A stretch of 64,000 nucleotides of DNA, taken from assembly GCA_020747065.1 (NCBI GenBank), contig JAGMVK010000018.1, positions 372,001 to 436,000 of the forward strand, in the 5' to 3' direction. Positions 33,937-45,189 of this stretch are shown piece by piece; the stretch's first letter is position 1; the number at the start of each line of letters is the position of its first letter. Under the pieces are notes generated by a model. It was not told the origin of the DNA and did not search any database. It saw only the letters and a list, made by a program, of their open reading frames with translations. This DNA comes from Cadophora sp. MPI-SDFR-AT-0126. Its lineage: Eukaryota; Ascomycota; Leotiomycetes; Helotiales; Ploettnerulaceae. The translations under genes were made by a program, and so were the position numbers.

Positions 33937-35429
33937 GAAGCTTTCTGGCATTTTGCCTCAGTTGGAAAATAGGACCAAGATAATGGATTCCTAGGGCCGA
34001 ACCCGGTTGTCTCGAAAACTACAGGAGCAAAAGTTATGGGCGAAGTGGTGGGAATGGTCGAAGTCCGAGGCGGGTACTTAGAGCTGAGACTATCCAGATT
34101 CTGTACCTCTCCCGAGAATGTGGCGAATGGCTTTTTTAGTAGTCAAATCCTCCATATCTATCAGCAGTCTGTTGACTCGGGCAGCTTGCGAACGATCACG
34201 GATGAGAAGCGAAGTAGTATTCATGTATGTGGAGGATTTGCCTGAGGAATGCCAGTAAGTGATCAGTTGAGCATGCACTATGGGAAATTCGAGGACCTAC
34301 TACTTGGAAGTCTTTGTCAATGAAGCTGCTCCCAAAGGTCTTTTTTATTTTCCACCTCACATCTCGGTGCAACACTATCTAGTATGGTTCTTAGAAGGTC
34401 CCTTCTTGAGCTAGGCATCCAGAAAGACTTTTCCTGACAACAAGCACATGAAAACCGAACTCTTCATATCATTCGCATCAAAGTTTATTCGAAAGGTCTT
34501 GCCTTTCCATCACTCCCAGCATTTCCGCTCCCAATATTCCCGCCACAAGAACCGAGAATTTCAAAGCCAAAGCTATGCTTCAGGTAGAACTCTTTTGCAA
34601 CCGGGATAGCCAAAAGGTAGCATCATAGGAAATTAGAGGAAAACCCGTCGAAATATCGCGGAGAGTCTCAATATTGAGTCCCGAAATTAGAAAATATAGA
34701 ATAGATAGGAACAGTAGGGAAGCTTCTTATACCTTCTCCAAGCCTCAGGTCATTTTGCCTAAGCTAAGGTCGTGTTGGTAAATTGCCATTCCACAAAACG
34801 TCACTTAAAATTTCCAAAACCCCTCAGCATCATCATTCCGTCTCCCATTATCGAGTTAGAATGGTATATGCGATAATAATTGCTCTACTGAAAGCAAAAC
34901 AGCGCTTCAAGCGAATTCTCACCATGAAGGCAAAATTAGCAAGAATCAACAACTAGCGAAAACCCCCAATTTTCACATGCCGTGTCGCTTCAATCAGCCA
35001 ACTGCTACAATAATCCCAAATGCTATCGCATTCTCGCAGAAATCCAATGAAAATCCCCAAACTACACCTAATCCAGTAACCATCACGCAGCGCCTCCATC
35101 ACGGGTCAACAGTCCCCCCGCAAATCCGTTAGTCCGTCCCATCCCGCCCTCGCTAGGGCCGTTTCGTGACGGGATCAAAACATCAGCGTTTGAAACAACG
35201 ACAATTAGAGTGAACGATCGCTATTTCGATGCTGATTCGCTTCACGTGCGGCCTCGGTATCGGCTTGAGTCGCTATGACGCGCCGTGATGTCCATGCTCG
35301 TTAGCTGTTGAGCTTTGAGGTAGCTCTGGTATAAAGACACCATCATCTCAGTATTGTCCAACCTTCTGAGAGTGATTCTTGTGAGAGAGACAACCGGCAA
35401 ATATCTGTTTGGATATTTCACGCTTTGCG
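33937..35429. other. Intergenic region upstream of the first P450
   Basis: About 1.5 kb. Short open frames at 34036-34278 on both strands lack domain similarity. The last few hundred bases should include the P450 promoter. No repeat structure recognised. Confidence 0.4.
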
Positions 35430-37200
35430 ATGTCAACGAAAATCACAATCTTAGTCCTTGGGCTGCCGCTGGCTCTTGTTTATTTATTCATTCGCAATGC
35501 TGAAGCTATTCTCAAAAATTCCTCACACGCAAACTCGTCGCTTTTCTTAGCTGGAGGAGCATTCTACCTATCTTTCCTCTTCCTCTTTGCTCTATACAAG
35601 CTATACATCTACCCATTCTACCTCAGTCCCCTCCGCCACCTCCCAGAACCAAAGGCAAACAACTCCCATTCTACCAACATACTTCCATCCCACAGACACA
35701 CACTAACAATCCGAACAGGACACCTCATGGCTCTGGGCCCACGCCTCTCAAATCCGCAGCAACCACAACGGCGAGCCCTACAGGCGCTGGCTCTCCTCCG
35801 TCCCCAACAACGGCCTAATCCGCTTCCGCACGCTCCTCAACCAAGAACGCATATTCTTGACTTCTACGGATGCACTGCGCGAGGTTCTGGTGACGAATAG
35901 TTATGAGTTTGTGAAGCCTGAGCAGGCGGGTTTTACCTTTCGGAAGATCCTGGGGGATGGGGTGTTGGTTGCTGAGGGGGCGAGTCATAAGGTATGCTCC
36001 TCTCTTTGTTGGTATTCTGTGATGTGGTAAATATAATATGATATACAGCACCAACGCAAAATCCTCATGCCCGCCTTCGCATTCCGGCACATCAAAGACC
36101 TCTACCCCATCTTCTGGACCCAAGCCCTAAAATCCGTGCACGCCATCTCGCGCGCCATCTCATCCCCCTCAGTCCCCGGACAGAGGCCGCCAAATATCCA
36201 GAATACGTACGATTGGGCGAGTCGCACTACTCTGGACATCATCGGCATCGCAGGGATGGGCTTCGAATTCAACTCGATCAGCACCACCGACAGCGAAATC
36301 TACCGCACCTATCACTCCCTCTTCATGCAAGAACCACCCTTCTTCCGCTGGATCAACATCGGTGTCTCCATCCCCTTCCAGTACATCTTCCCCGTCGTGA
36401 AAGCCGTCTTCCCGAATCTGAAGACCAGCGTGCAAACCATCCGGGCCATAGCCTACGATCTGATCCGGCAGAAGCGCCTCGCTGCAGAGAAAGGCGGGAA
36501 GATGGGCGGCGTGGATATCTTGTCTGTGGCTATGGAGTCGGGTGGGTTGAATGATGATGAGCTGGCGAATCAGGTCATGACGTTTTTGGCTGCGGGACAT
36601 GAGACGACGGCGAGTGCCCTGACTTGGACGATGTTTTTGCTTTGTACGCATCCTGACGTGCAGAGGAAGCTGAGGGAGGAGGTTAGGGGGAAGTTGCTTG
36701 TTGATGGGGTGCTGAAGGCGGAAGTTGATGCGCTGGAGATCGATCACTTGCCTTACCTGAATGCGGTGTGCAATGAAGTCCTGCGCATCATGCCTTCTGT
36801 GCCGCTATCCATCCGTGTCCCCACACGCGATACCACAATCCTGGGTCAGCCAGTTCCGAAAGGTACGCATATCGTAATCGCAGCATGGGCGATCAACGCC
36901 AGTAAAGAGTATTGGGGTGAGGATGCACTAGAGTTTAATCCTGAGAGGTGGATGAGGGATGGGACTGCGAAGTCTGGAGGCGCGACGAATAATTTTGCGA
37001 ATCTGACGTTTTTGCATGGGCCTAGGAGTTGTATTGGGAAGGATTTCTCGAAGTCGGAGTTGTTGTGTTTGGTGGCTGCGTGGTTTGGGAGTTTTGAGTG
37101 TGAGTTGGAAAGTCCTGGGTTGGAGAAGGATATGATTGGATGGGTGACGTTGAGGCCGGGACATGGATTGCCGGTGCGGTTCAAGGAAGTTGTGGAATAG
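35430..37200 (+). CDS. Cytochrome P450 monooxygenase with a GC-AG intron
   Basis: Three exons, 35430-35654, 35719-35991 and 36049-37200, encode 549 residues. The N terminus carries two hydrophobic segments (signal anchor, ER membrane). P450 landmarks are AGHETTASALTW (I helix, oxygen activation), NEVLR (ExxR), FNPERW, and the heme loop FLHGPRSCIGKDF with the axial Cys. Intron 1 has no GT donor. The only splice that keeps the frame starts AAG|GCAAAC and ends GAACAG, with a perfect CACTAAC branch site, giving HLPEPK-DTSWLWAHA. Intron 2 is ordinary (GTATGC..TACAG). The substrate is unknown. It ends 125 bp from the stop of a second, opposing P450. Confidence 0.9.
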
Positions 37201-37325
37201 GAGGTGGCCTGATTTGAAGATTTTGTATTTGTATCTGTTTTGATTGGCCCTAATGACAATTTATTCACCATATCCAACGCCGCCCATGAAACACCGCCTA
37301 TGCAATTTGGACTGCCGCCAACTCC

Positions 37326-39019
37326 CTACTGCCTCTCCCGGAATTGTACATACGGACCATCCTTCAAACTCGTAAAGGAATCCTTCAGCTGATACTCCTC
37401 TTTCCTCTGTCTTCCCCATTCCAATTCCGGTCGTCCCTCACCGACACTCGTGCCATCAGCTAATTTCATATCATACATAAACACCGTCCTCGCTAAACTA
37501 GTCATAAGTTCTGCATAGGCGAGCCCCTTTCCAATACAGCCTCTTGGCCCTACACTAAAAGGGCAGAACGCGGATTGAGCGACCGCAACAGTGTCCTTGG
37601 TCACCTCTGGAGATGAGTCGGCGATCCAACGAGAAGGATTAAACGCGAATGGTGACGGATAGTAATCGGGGTTGTGGTGGAGTGCGTAGTGTGGTGTTCC
37701 GACTACCACGCCGGCTGGGAAGTGCATGCCATCGATATCGAGACCGCCCGGCATGACTTCGCGGGGAAGGATACCTCCTACAGGTGGCGAAAGACGCATT
37801 GCCTCATCGATAACGGCACGGAGATATGTGCATGAGTTTAAAGTAGGACCCGAATGGATATCCTCAAGACCCGAGAATGTGCTTCGGACTTCCTCACACA
37901 ACTTCTCCAGCGTAGATGGATTGTGCACCAAGTAGAAAAACGCCGAAGCCAGTGCAGTTGACGTCGTATCCGAGCCAGCGATGATCAGGAGGTTACTTTC
38001 GCCCCAGAGTTCGGGTCCAGTGAAGCCCTTTCCAGTCTCCGGATCGCGAGCGTTGAGGAGGTAGTAGAAAAAGTCCTTACGGTCGGTGTCGAGTCCAACC
38101 TTGGTTCGTTCTGCTGCTTGCATTTTGCTGTATGCCATGTATTGCATTCTCATGTTGTAAATTTTGCGGAAGAGGACTTTGTTCAGCCCGAGAGTCTTGA
38201 TGCTCGGGTTCGTTCCGAGCTATTTCATTAGCCAAATTTGTCAGAAGGGGCAGATTAGTCCTACAATCAGATGCATGTGAGCTGCATTGCCAATAAGATC
38301 AATCACATGACGATTCTCCTCATGCTCCAACATTTCGAATGCCTTTCCGAAGCACAAGTCTCCCATGACGTCAAAAGTCAAGTAATTCGCCCAATCCGCC
38401 ATATTCTGAGCCACGCTCCATTGGCCCTTGACTCCATTCTTCTCGACCAACGCGGGCTTGGCACCCAGTCTAGAACAGAACGTTCGAACATTGGCCAGGA
38501 TGTACTTCTCCATACTCTTGATTGCATTATCTGAAAATGCATGTGATAGGACTCGGCGTTTACGAGCATGGCTGGCTTTATCGATGGAGCTGTGAGTGTT
38601 GAATGTGTCTTTCGTGGGCGGGAAGACGGAGTAGAATTGAGATTTCTTGACATTTGATTTGTGGCCATAGATGGTCTTCAAAGCCGAGTTGGTGTTGATT
38701 GAAAGACTGTTAGGTCCAAATCGTACTACCGGTCCGTAAGTCTCGTGGCATCTCCAGAACTCAAGATGTCTATCGCCTTTCCACGCATGGTAGACTGAGT
38801 ACCAGTCGGTGATCTTGGCCAGAAAAGGTCCTGGATATTTCGCCAGTGGGTGGAAAGTCAAACGATAAATTGTTAGGAGAATGAGCCGCTTCGTATCAGT
38901 ATTGAGATAGGGATACAGGATGGAATACTCACATATGCAGATAATAAAAGTGCAGTCCATATTGTCAACTTCGCGAGAAGTCCAACCAGGCCGCTTTCGT
39001 TACTCAATAACAACATCAT
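37326..39019 (-). CDS. Cytochrome P450 monooxygenase
   Basis: Three exons, 39019-38933, 38888-38265 and 38219-37326, encode 534 residues. Introns are GTGAGT..CGAAG and GTAGGA..AAATAG, both phase 0. A hydrophobic N-terminal anchor (TIWTALLLSAY..ILLTIYRL) is followed by the proline hinge HPLAKYPGPFLAK. Landmarks are IIAGSDTTSTALAS (I helix), DEAMRLSP (ExxR), FNPSRW, and the heme loop FSVGPRGCIGKGLAY. The C helix (SHARKRRVLSHAFS) is typical of fungal P450s of the CYP65/CYP67-like group, though I cannot assign a family firmly. The sequence is clearly different from the opposing P450 next door, so the pair is not a recent tandem duplication. Confidence 0.92.
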
Positions 39020-39858
39020 GATCTTTGTCTCCGGATGGTCAAGAGAGCTCAACAACCACAAACACAGCACAGCAAGAACTGCAATCCTTTCACAAATTGA
39101 GGAATATTCAAGGAAATTCTCGCCTGTGACAGAATTCTTTATACCTTAATGACATCTAAGCATCTGACTTACGAGTGTTTGGGAAGGTGCCAAGTGAGAC
39201 TCTGTATGCCGATGAAAGCCGCGCATACTCATCACTAGATACAAAGAGGAAAGAGGACATCCAGATACAACCAATCAAGGCCTTTCTATTGATATTTAGC
39301 GGATTAGTAACGGAGTTTCTGTGCTTGGAGATTTGGTGACCCTTGGTTCTGGGATGGAGTGTGTTGTTTGACCCCTCTGCGGGGTTTGTGGAGACGACGG
39401 CATTTCCGGAGAAGTGCGGATGATGAAGGAGATTTAGTAAGTGGATAATTTATGAAATCCACAGTAATGACACAGGGAGGCGGTATAGTTCCGTCTTTCG
39501 ATCGAGCACATGGTTGCTTATCTGTATATTGAGATGATTGGGAGGAGTTGAGCTTGATTTCGTTCGAAGTTTCGGCTCGGATATCCCGACCCAAGATCAG
39601 CCGAGATCCATGTGATCCTCCTAGTAAGGAGCACTCCTCGATTTTGGTCTTGGAGCTAGATGGCCTGGCTGCAAATGGTATACTATCTGTAGGTTTGGTC
39701 GATATGTCTATTTAATTGTTTAATCTTTGTTTTTCGGCACTAAATATCCATGCTCATCATCAAAAACTACGGCAGAGACGGCAAAGAGGTTTGAGCCTGA
39801 GAGCTCTGTAAGAAATTAACATAGGCTTTTGAATTTTTGGCTAGCATTCCGTACTTGA
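39020..39858. other. Intergenic region between P450 and NmrA-like gene
   Basis: About 840 bp with the P450 promoter and the 3' end of the reductase gene. An open frame at 39304-39594 has no family resemblance. Confidence 0.4.
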
Positions 39859-40918
39859 CTACGAAGCCAGCTGAGATGCAATAGTGGCCTTAATCGCATC
39901 CTCAAAAGTCTCCGTATCTTCCGCATCAATCAAAGCATTATCCCTCTTCTCATAAAGTGTTCCACCCTCAGCCCAGATTCTCTTCAGCGTGAACACCGTA
40001 GCGGACGGATTATTGCTGTCATGAGCTTCCTTTTCATATTCTCTTAGCTTCTCGAGGCTTGTATATGATACGGTCCACTTGTCTCCAGTTTGTCTCTCGA
40101 ACTCGGCGGCAATGTCAGCGGGAGTAGTTGTGAAAGAATTGACCTTCAGAGCACGGTTTCGGGATGCTTCTGGGTGAAGAAGAGCTCTGACGACGAATTT
40201 CCCAACACTGTGTTGTGTTAATGACGAGCTTCGAGTGACAAGACAGAGAATACCCACTCATTCAGTGTCGTCAAACTGATCGGTCCTTTCCCATCTCCAA
40301 TAAGAACAGCCTTCTTCTCTTTGACATTGAAAGACCCAATCTGTGGATGGTTCGGCGCTGCACCAAGGTATCCTCCGACATCTGCATAGGGCCCGGTAAC
40401 CACATATGTGTAGTCCAACCCAGAACTCTCCTTTAATGCCGCTCTAACCTTGAGCTTCTGCTGGTGCGGTATCTCGTCCGCAGATGCCGGGCCGTACTCT
40501 ATGTCGGTTCCGTATTCTGAGGGGAAGAATCTCTTGACTGTAGGAGCTTTCTCCATAAGTTTGATCCATTCGACTTGCTCGCCAATTGCCATTCGACCGA
40601 CTGCGCTGATGACTGTATCGACACCTGCGAAGAAACTCATCAGCAATAGTCTCAGGATTACAATGGTGATGGGCACTTACCTTGGAAAGCCTTCAGTAAG
40701 TCTTCAGATTTATTGACATCGCCAACAATAACCCCCACTCCTTTGCTGCGCAAGCCATCCAGAAGCTCCGACTTGGTCTCTGCAGTTCTCGGGGAAGTGA
40801 AGATGGCAATGTTTCCGAAGGAATCCTTTGCCTTGATGATTTGATCCAGAATATAAGAGCCAATATAACCAGTTCCCCCGAGGATCAAAAGGTTCTCCTT
40901 CTTTCTGGATTGCGCCAT
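39859..40918 (-). CDS. NmrA-like / isoflavone reductase-type NAD(P)-binding protein
   Basis: Three exons, 40918-40681, 40624-40258 and 40207-39859, encode 317 residues. Introns are GTAAGT..CGCAG (phase 1) and GTGGGT..CACAG (phase 2). The N terminus holds the Rossmann glycine motif [17 protein letters not shown]. Next come [34 protein letters not shown], and the family-typical block [21 protein letters not shown] produced by the second splice. Members are reductases of aromatic or isoflavonoid-like substrates, or NADP sensors. The SEYG segment suggests the reductase-like branch (PCBER/isoflavone reductase). It lies next to two P450s and could act with them, but nothing proves a cluster. Confidence 0.88.
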
Positions 40919-41628
40919 CGCATCTGGAGCAAGTAGGAGGGGCAGTTAAATTGATGGTACCTCTTAGGGGAAAAGCGGTTGATATTTGCTTGTGTATGCG
41001 GTCTGATCCTTCTCTTCTCACCCAAGGCTACGGAAGCTTGAGACTTTATACCCACTATCACTTGACGATTCCATCATTAGTTGTCGCAATAGCGGGGTTG
41101 AATTGAGCTCACATGTAGGACGCCCTTCCTGCTAATGGCTTCGTAATTGGAAAGTGGGGGTGGGGTTGCTCAGTGGGTGGCCAATGGGATCGCTTCTCTC
41201 CTCCCTCGTCTGTCTTCACCTCAACCTTCATCGTTCCCTGCTAATCAACAACATTCCAAACTCACATCTACATCAACATCCGAATACGGTGATATTTACA
41301 AGGGCGTCCTTGAATTTGACAGCCGACTTTGTGTGACAAAGCTGAGAGAGAGATGGATGAGTTGAGGTACTAGTATTCGTCACAGGCGCTTCAGCCTTAC
41401 CAATACGTGGCTTGCATGGGTAAGCCTTTCAGCTGATCGTGACATGCTGTCAGTTCCTTTACCTTCGCCAGAACGCCATTTTCATATTTAAACGCCTCTC
41501 CAGACCAACGGAAGTTGTTAGTCATCTGGTATCAAGCATTAACAATCTTGAAGCCACAAGCACTTTGTAGCGAGCCTCTTGCCGAGCAGACAGTCAGCCA
41601 GAAATTGTCCCGCGAGGCGCTTCACACC
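40919..41628. other. Spacer between the NmrA-like and HET genes
   Basis: About 710 bp shared by two divergent genes. Short open frames at 41147-41365 lack similarity. It should hold both promoters. Confidence 0.4.
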
Positions 41629-43330
41629 ATGCGTCTGATTGACTGCTCAACTTACGAGCTACGCGAGTTCTACGAGGATCAAATCCCTCGATATGCCATC
41701 TTGTCTCATAGGTGGGAGGAGGAAGGAGAGGTCACGTTCCAGGACTTGCAGGCAGGCCGAGGACCACAGATGGGGGGCTGGGCTAAGGTTGATGGATGTT
41801 GTAGGCAGGCATCAAAAGACGGATGGAGATACTGTGTACTCTCCCTCATTCAATAGTCGCCTATCTACTGACAATTCTATGCAGTGGATTGACTCGTGCT
41901 GTATCGACAAAGCGAGCAGTGCGGAGCTCTCGGAAGCTATCAACTCCATGTTTAAATGGTATCGTCGTGCAGAAGTATGTTACGCATATCTATCAGATGT
42001 CGATTCTAATAAGAGAAACAACTCTTGGATCGAGCAAGACTTCAAGAAAAGTGCATGGTTCACAAGAGGCTGGACACTTCAAGAGCTTCTGGCTCCTCAA
42101 TGGGTCGAATTCTACGACGTCAACTGGCAGGAAATTGGAACAAAATCCAGTCTCTCGAGTCTTATCGAATCTATAACTGGCATTTCGCACATATTCAATT
42201 ATGCAAGCGCAACAATTGCGCAGAAGATGTCCTGGGCTTCGCTAAGACAAACTACGCGCGTGGAAGACCAAGCATACTGTTTACTTGGTATCTTCGGCGT
42301 ATATATGCCACCGCTCTATGGCGAAGGCATGAACGCCTTTCATCGGCTCCAGATGGAGATTATAAGCCAAAGCGACGACCAGTCAATCTTCGCTTGGGAA
42401 GGGAGATGGAAGGTCAAAGCTGGGCTTCTTGCTACTTCTCCAAAGCAGTTTCAATATTCAGGTGATATATGCCGCTGCGATGGAAGCCTCATACTCCCAC
42501 CGTACTCAATGACCAACCAAGGCTTGCGACTAGAACTTGATCTCATGGAGGTGAAAAATTCCAATACTGCGGGACAGATGCCCTCAACGAGGACCTTCTT
42601 GGCGCCCCTGTATTTCACTCGGGAATCGGAACCTTGCAAACAACTTGCACTGCCGCTGATTCCACGGCTTTGCCTCGACGGGAACTGGCCACATGAAACT
42701 AGATCTTGGTATCGACAGGGCAGATTGGTAATGATCCCACACTCATACTCAAATCCGGAGTTGGTCAGAACAACTATCTACGCCGAAATCTTCAAACCCA
42801 CGCCGGTTTTTAGCAGACCTCGGTGCGTGGTGGTCAATCTTTCAGCGCCATGGGACCCCCCTTTCACCGTGCAGAGGCGGATCAGGCCCAAGTCCGATGC
42901 TTCATGGTCAGCGAATCGCAGCGAAGGAGAAGTTTTATTATCGTTCTACAAGGAGTACGAGGTAGCTGCCTTGGTCTACCGAGACGAGACCTCAGCCACT
43001 TTTGCCGTGGTTTTGGGCAGTATTCAATTCGTCTTCTTTACTGACATCATTGTTGACGTAGACATACTACAGCAATTGCAAGATGATCCGGATGATGCCC
43101 TCGGCTCTGTCGTCGGGAGGAACATTTCACGAGGAGGCAGCGATAGGATCCTCAAGAAGCTACCTGATGGCAGGGTGGTATCAGCAATGACCAAGAAAGA
43201 ACAGCGTGGTCATGTATATTGCTTTGTGATTGACATTGCCATCTCTAGAGCTGGGAAGGTCAAACCGGGAGATTTGGAATTCTCTCGGTTTCACAAGGGA
43301 GAACTCGAGCTGGATGGGGCCTTTACTTAG
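41629..43330 (+). CDS. HET-domain protein
   Basis: Two exons, 41629-41835 and 41885-43330 (49-bp intron, GTACTC..TGCAG with a CTGAC branch), encode 550 residues. The N-terminal half is a full heterokaryon-incompatibility (HET) domain: YAILSHRWEEEGEVTFQDLQ, then WIDSCCIDKASSAELSEAINSMFKWYRRAEVCYAYLSDV, then WFTRGWTLQELLAP and the DQAYCLLGIFGVYMPPLYGEG block. The C-terminal half has no recognised repeat or enzymatic domain. HET domains trigger cell death after fusion of incompatible strains and are related to TIR-type folds. A role in non-self recognition is inferred from the family. No frame damage is seen. Confidence 0.92.
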
Positions 43331-43427
43331 TAATTGCTCTGAACGACTAAGCAGTCTTTCTGAAAGGGAAAAACAAAATACAACGCCCACGATCCCTCAA
43401 GCCTGCTCGCCAACCACACCTCAGACC

Positions 43428-43943
43428 TCACTCCTTCCGTCCCCTCTCCTCATACCCCCTCCAAACCCCCCAAACCTCCTCCGATACCTCAACCAGCGCC
43501 CTCCCCTCCTGGATAACAACTCTCACCTCCCCGCTCACCGTCCGCGGCCCCACCCTAACAATATGCTCCAACGCCTCACTCACCAGAAACCTCCTCTCAT
43601 CTTTCTTCACAACCTCATCGTAGTACGCTTGCACCCATTCTGGCATGGAAGCGCGAGAAGCGTCGAGGGTTTCTTGGGGTGGGAGACCGGCTACGCCGTC
43701 GAAGGAGAGGATGTCGAGGGTTGGGGAGGAGGTGGTGAAGGGGCCGTGGATCTGGAAAGGGTGAGATGGAGGGGAGCGGGAAGGGAGGGAATGACGAACT
43801 TGCTGGTAATGTTGGACTCCGAGGTAGAGGAACATTGGGATTACGAGGGGTGCGTGATTGTGGTACCAGTGGTGGGAGAATTCTTCGCGGGTGAGCGAGG
43901 GGTTGCGAATTAGTAGTCCTTGGTCCATTTCGTTGATATCCAT
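43428..43943 (-). CDS. EthD-domain protein
   Basis: A single exon of 171 residues. The N-terminal half has GLLIRNPSLTREEFSHHWYHNHAPLVIPM, the signature of the EthD/dimeric alpha-beta barrel family, where the HWYxxHAPL segment lines the active cavity. Fungal members often act on small aromatic or polyketide-like substrates (cyclases, decarboxylases), but many are uncharacterised. The stop lies 97 bp from the stop of the HET gene in convergent orientation. No start ambiguity is obvious (ATG at 43943). Confidence 0.85.
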   Translation of the reverse strand: MDINEMDQGLLIRNPSLTREEFSHHWYHNHAPLVIPMFLYLGVQHYQQVRHSLPSRSPPSHPFQIHGPFTTSSPTLDILSFDGVAGLPPQETLDASRASMPEWVQAYYDEVVKKDERRFLVSEALEHIVRVGPRTVSGEVRVVIQEGRALVEVSEEVWGVWRGYEERGRKE

Positions 43944-45189
43944 ATTGGACGATGGTGGTGAGGATTCAACGATGATTTACTGGTCAATCAAAGAAGAGGT
44001 AGATAGATCTTCACATATCTCGGTCGATACTTTCAATAAATTGGAATTCTGCATCTGCCTGGTATTTGAGCATCAAATAACCGAATACAATTCAAACGGT
44101 AAATCTGGCTTCAACGGGCATCGAGACATGAGAATACCGATGCTGACAACCTGCAGGATATCCCGTGGCACTTGTGACTGAAACGGACAAAGTGTGACTC
44201 AGCTACAGCAGAACGAACATCGCGCTAGGAAGCTGTCATCTTCACATTTTCGATCACTTGGAAAGATAGAGCACACTTACAACACAGTTTATAAGCAAGA
44301 CACGTATCCCTTACTTCCTTCCTTCCTCACATACACTCCACTTCTGCTTTCCAGCCCGAATTCATGAATCAACCAATTACATCCAGCCTTGCACCATTAA
44401 CCTAATTTTTCTTTATCTTTCATCATGAAAGAAAATTGATCTCAGCCAACACTTTCTCTATCCCTTCTCGATCAGTCACTCTTCCCACGAATCAAATCAA
44501 AATACTTCAACCAAATCTCTTGAGTGCTTTGTTTATTTACTTTCGCTTAATGGAGGAAGAACAGACGGTTGGTCAGGGATATACATACGACAGCGGTCAA
44601 GTAATGCTATTATTACTGAATGGAATATCTCCCCGATTCCCTTCTCTCTTTCTATTTCCTTCTCCTTCTGTTCCTTCTAGCTCTCAGGCTGCCAATTCAT
44701 CACTGACTTCACTGCAATCACAGGTAATCCGCTTACCGTACAGTACAATCAACACTCGGAATCACGAACACTGCCTATTAGGATTGAGAATTAGACTTGC
44801 AGCGTAACACACATCATAGCGAACGTCTCTATATATTTGGATGATTCGAGGACGGATTCTGATTTCGCGACTCGACTGGGGAGTGAAAGGGATTGGTGAA
44901 ATTGATGAGGGACGGGCGGGAAGGAAGGTGCTCCGGATGTACTTGTCGAAGAAAAAACATGTCTGTCTCAATAATCTATTGTGATACATTGCATCCAGGA
45001 AAAACAAGTTCAAAAGCTCATGTACGTAAGTATGCACTTGACTAATTTCAACAGATGGATGTAGTCTGAACAGTCTGTGTTCAATCATCAAGAACTGACT
45101 GGCTAAACAAAGACAAGACAATTCGAAAAGTGTACATATAGCACAGCGTACATCAAAAATCCTGAATGTCATTCATCTTATCCACTATT
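43944..45189. other. Intergenic region
   Basis: About 1.25 kb between the EthD gene start and the glucosidase stop. It is rich in pyrimidine tracts around 44300-44700. A 123-codon open frame at 44436-44807 has no recognisable domain and looks like chance. Confidence 0.4.

Noticed and set aside
36169..36747. Long minus-strand frame opposite the first P450
   Set aside because: Antisense of conserved P450 codons, with low-complexity His/Arg composition.
44436..44807. A 123-codon plus-strand open frame
   Set aside because: It lies in pyrimidine-rich spacer. The composition follows the nucleotide bias and no family is recognised.
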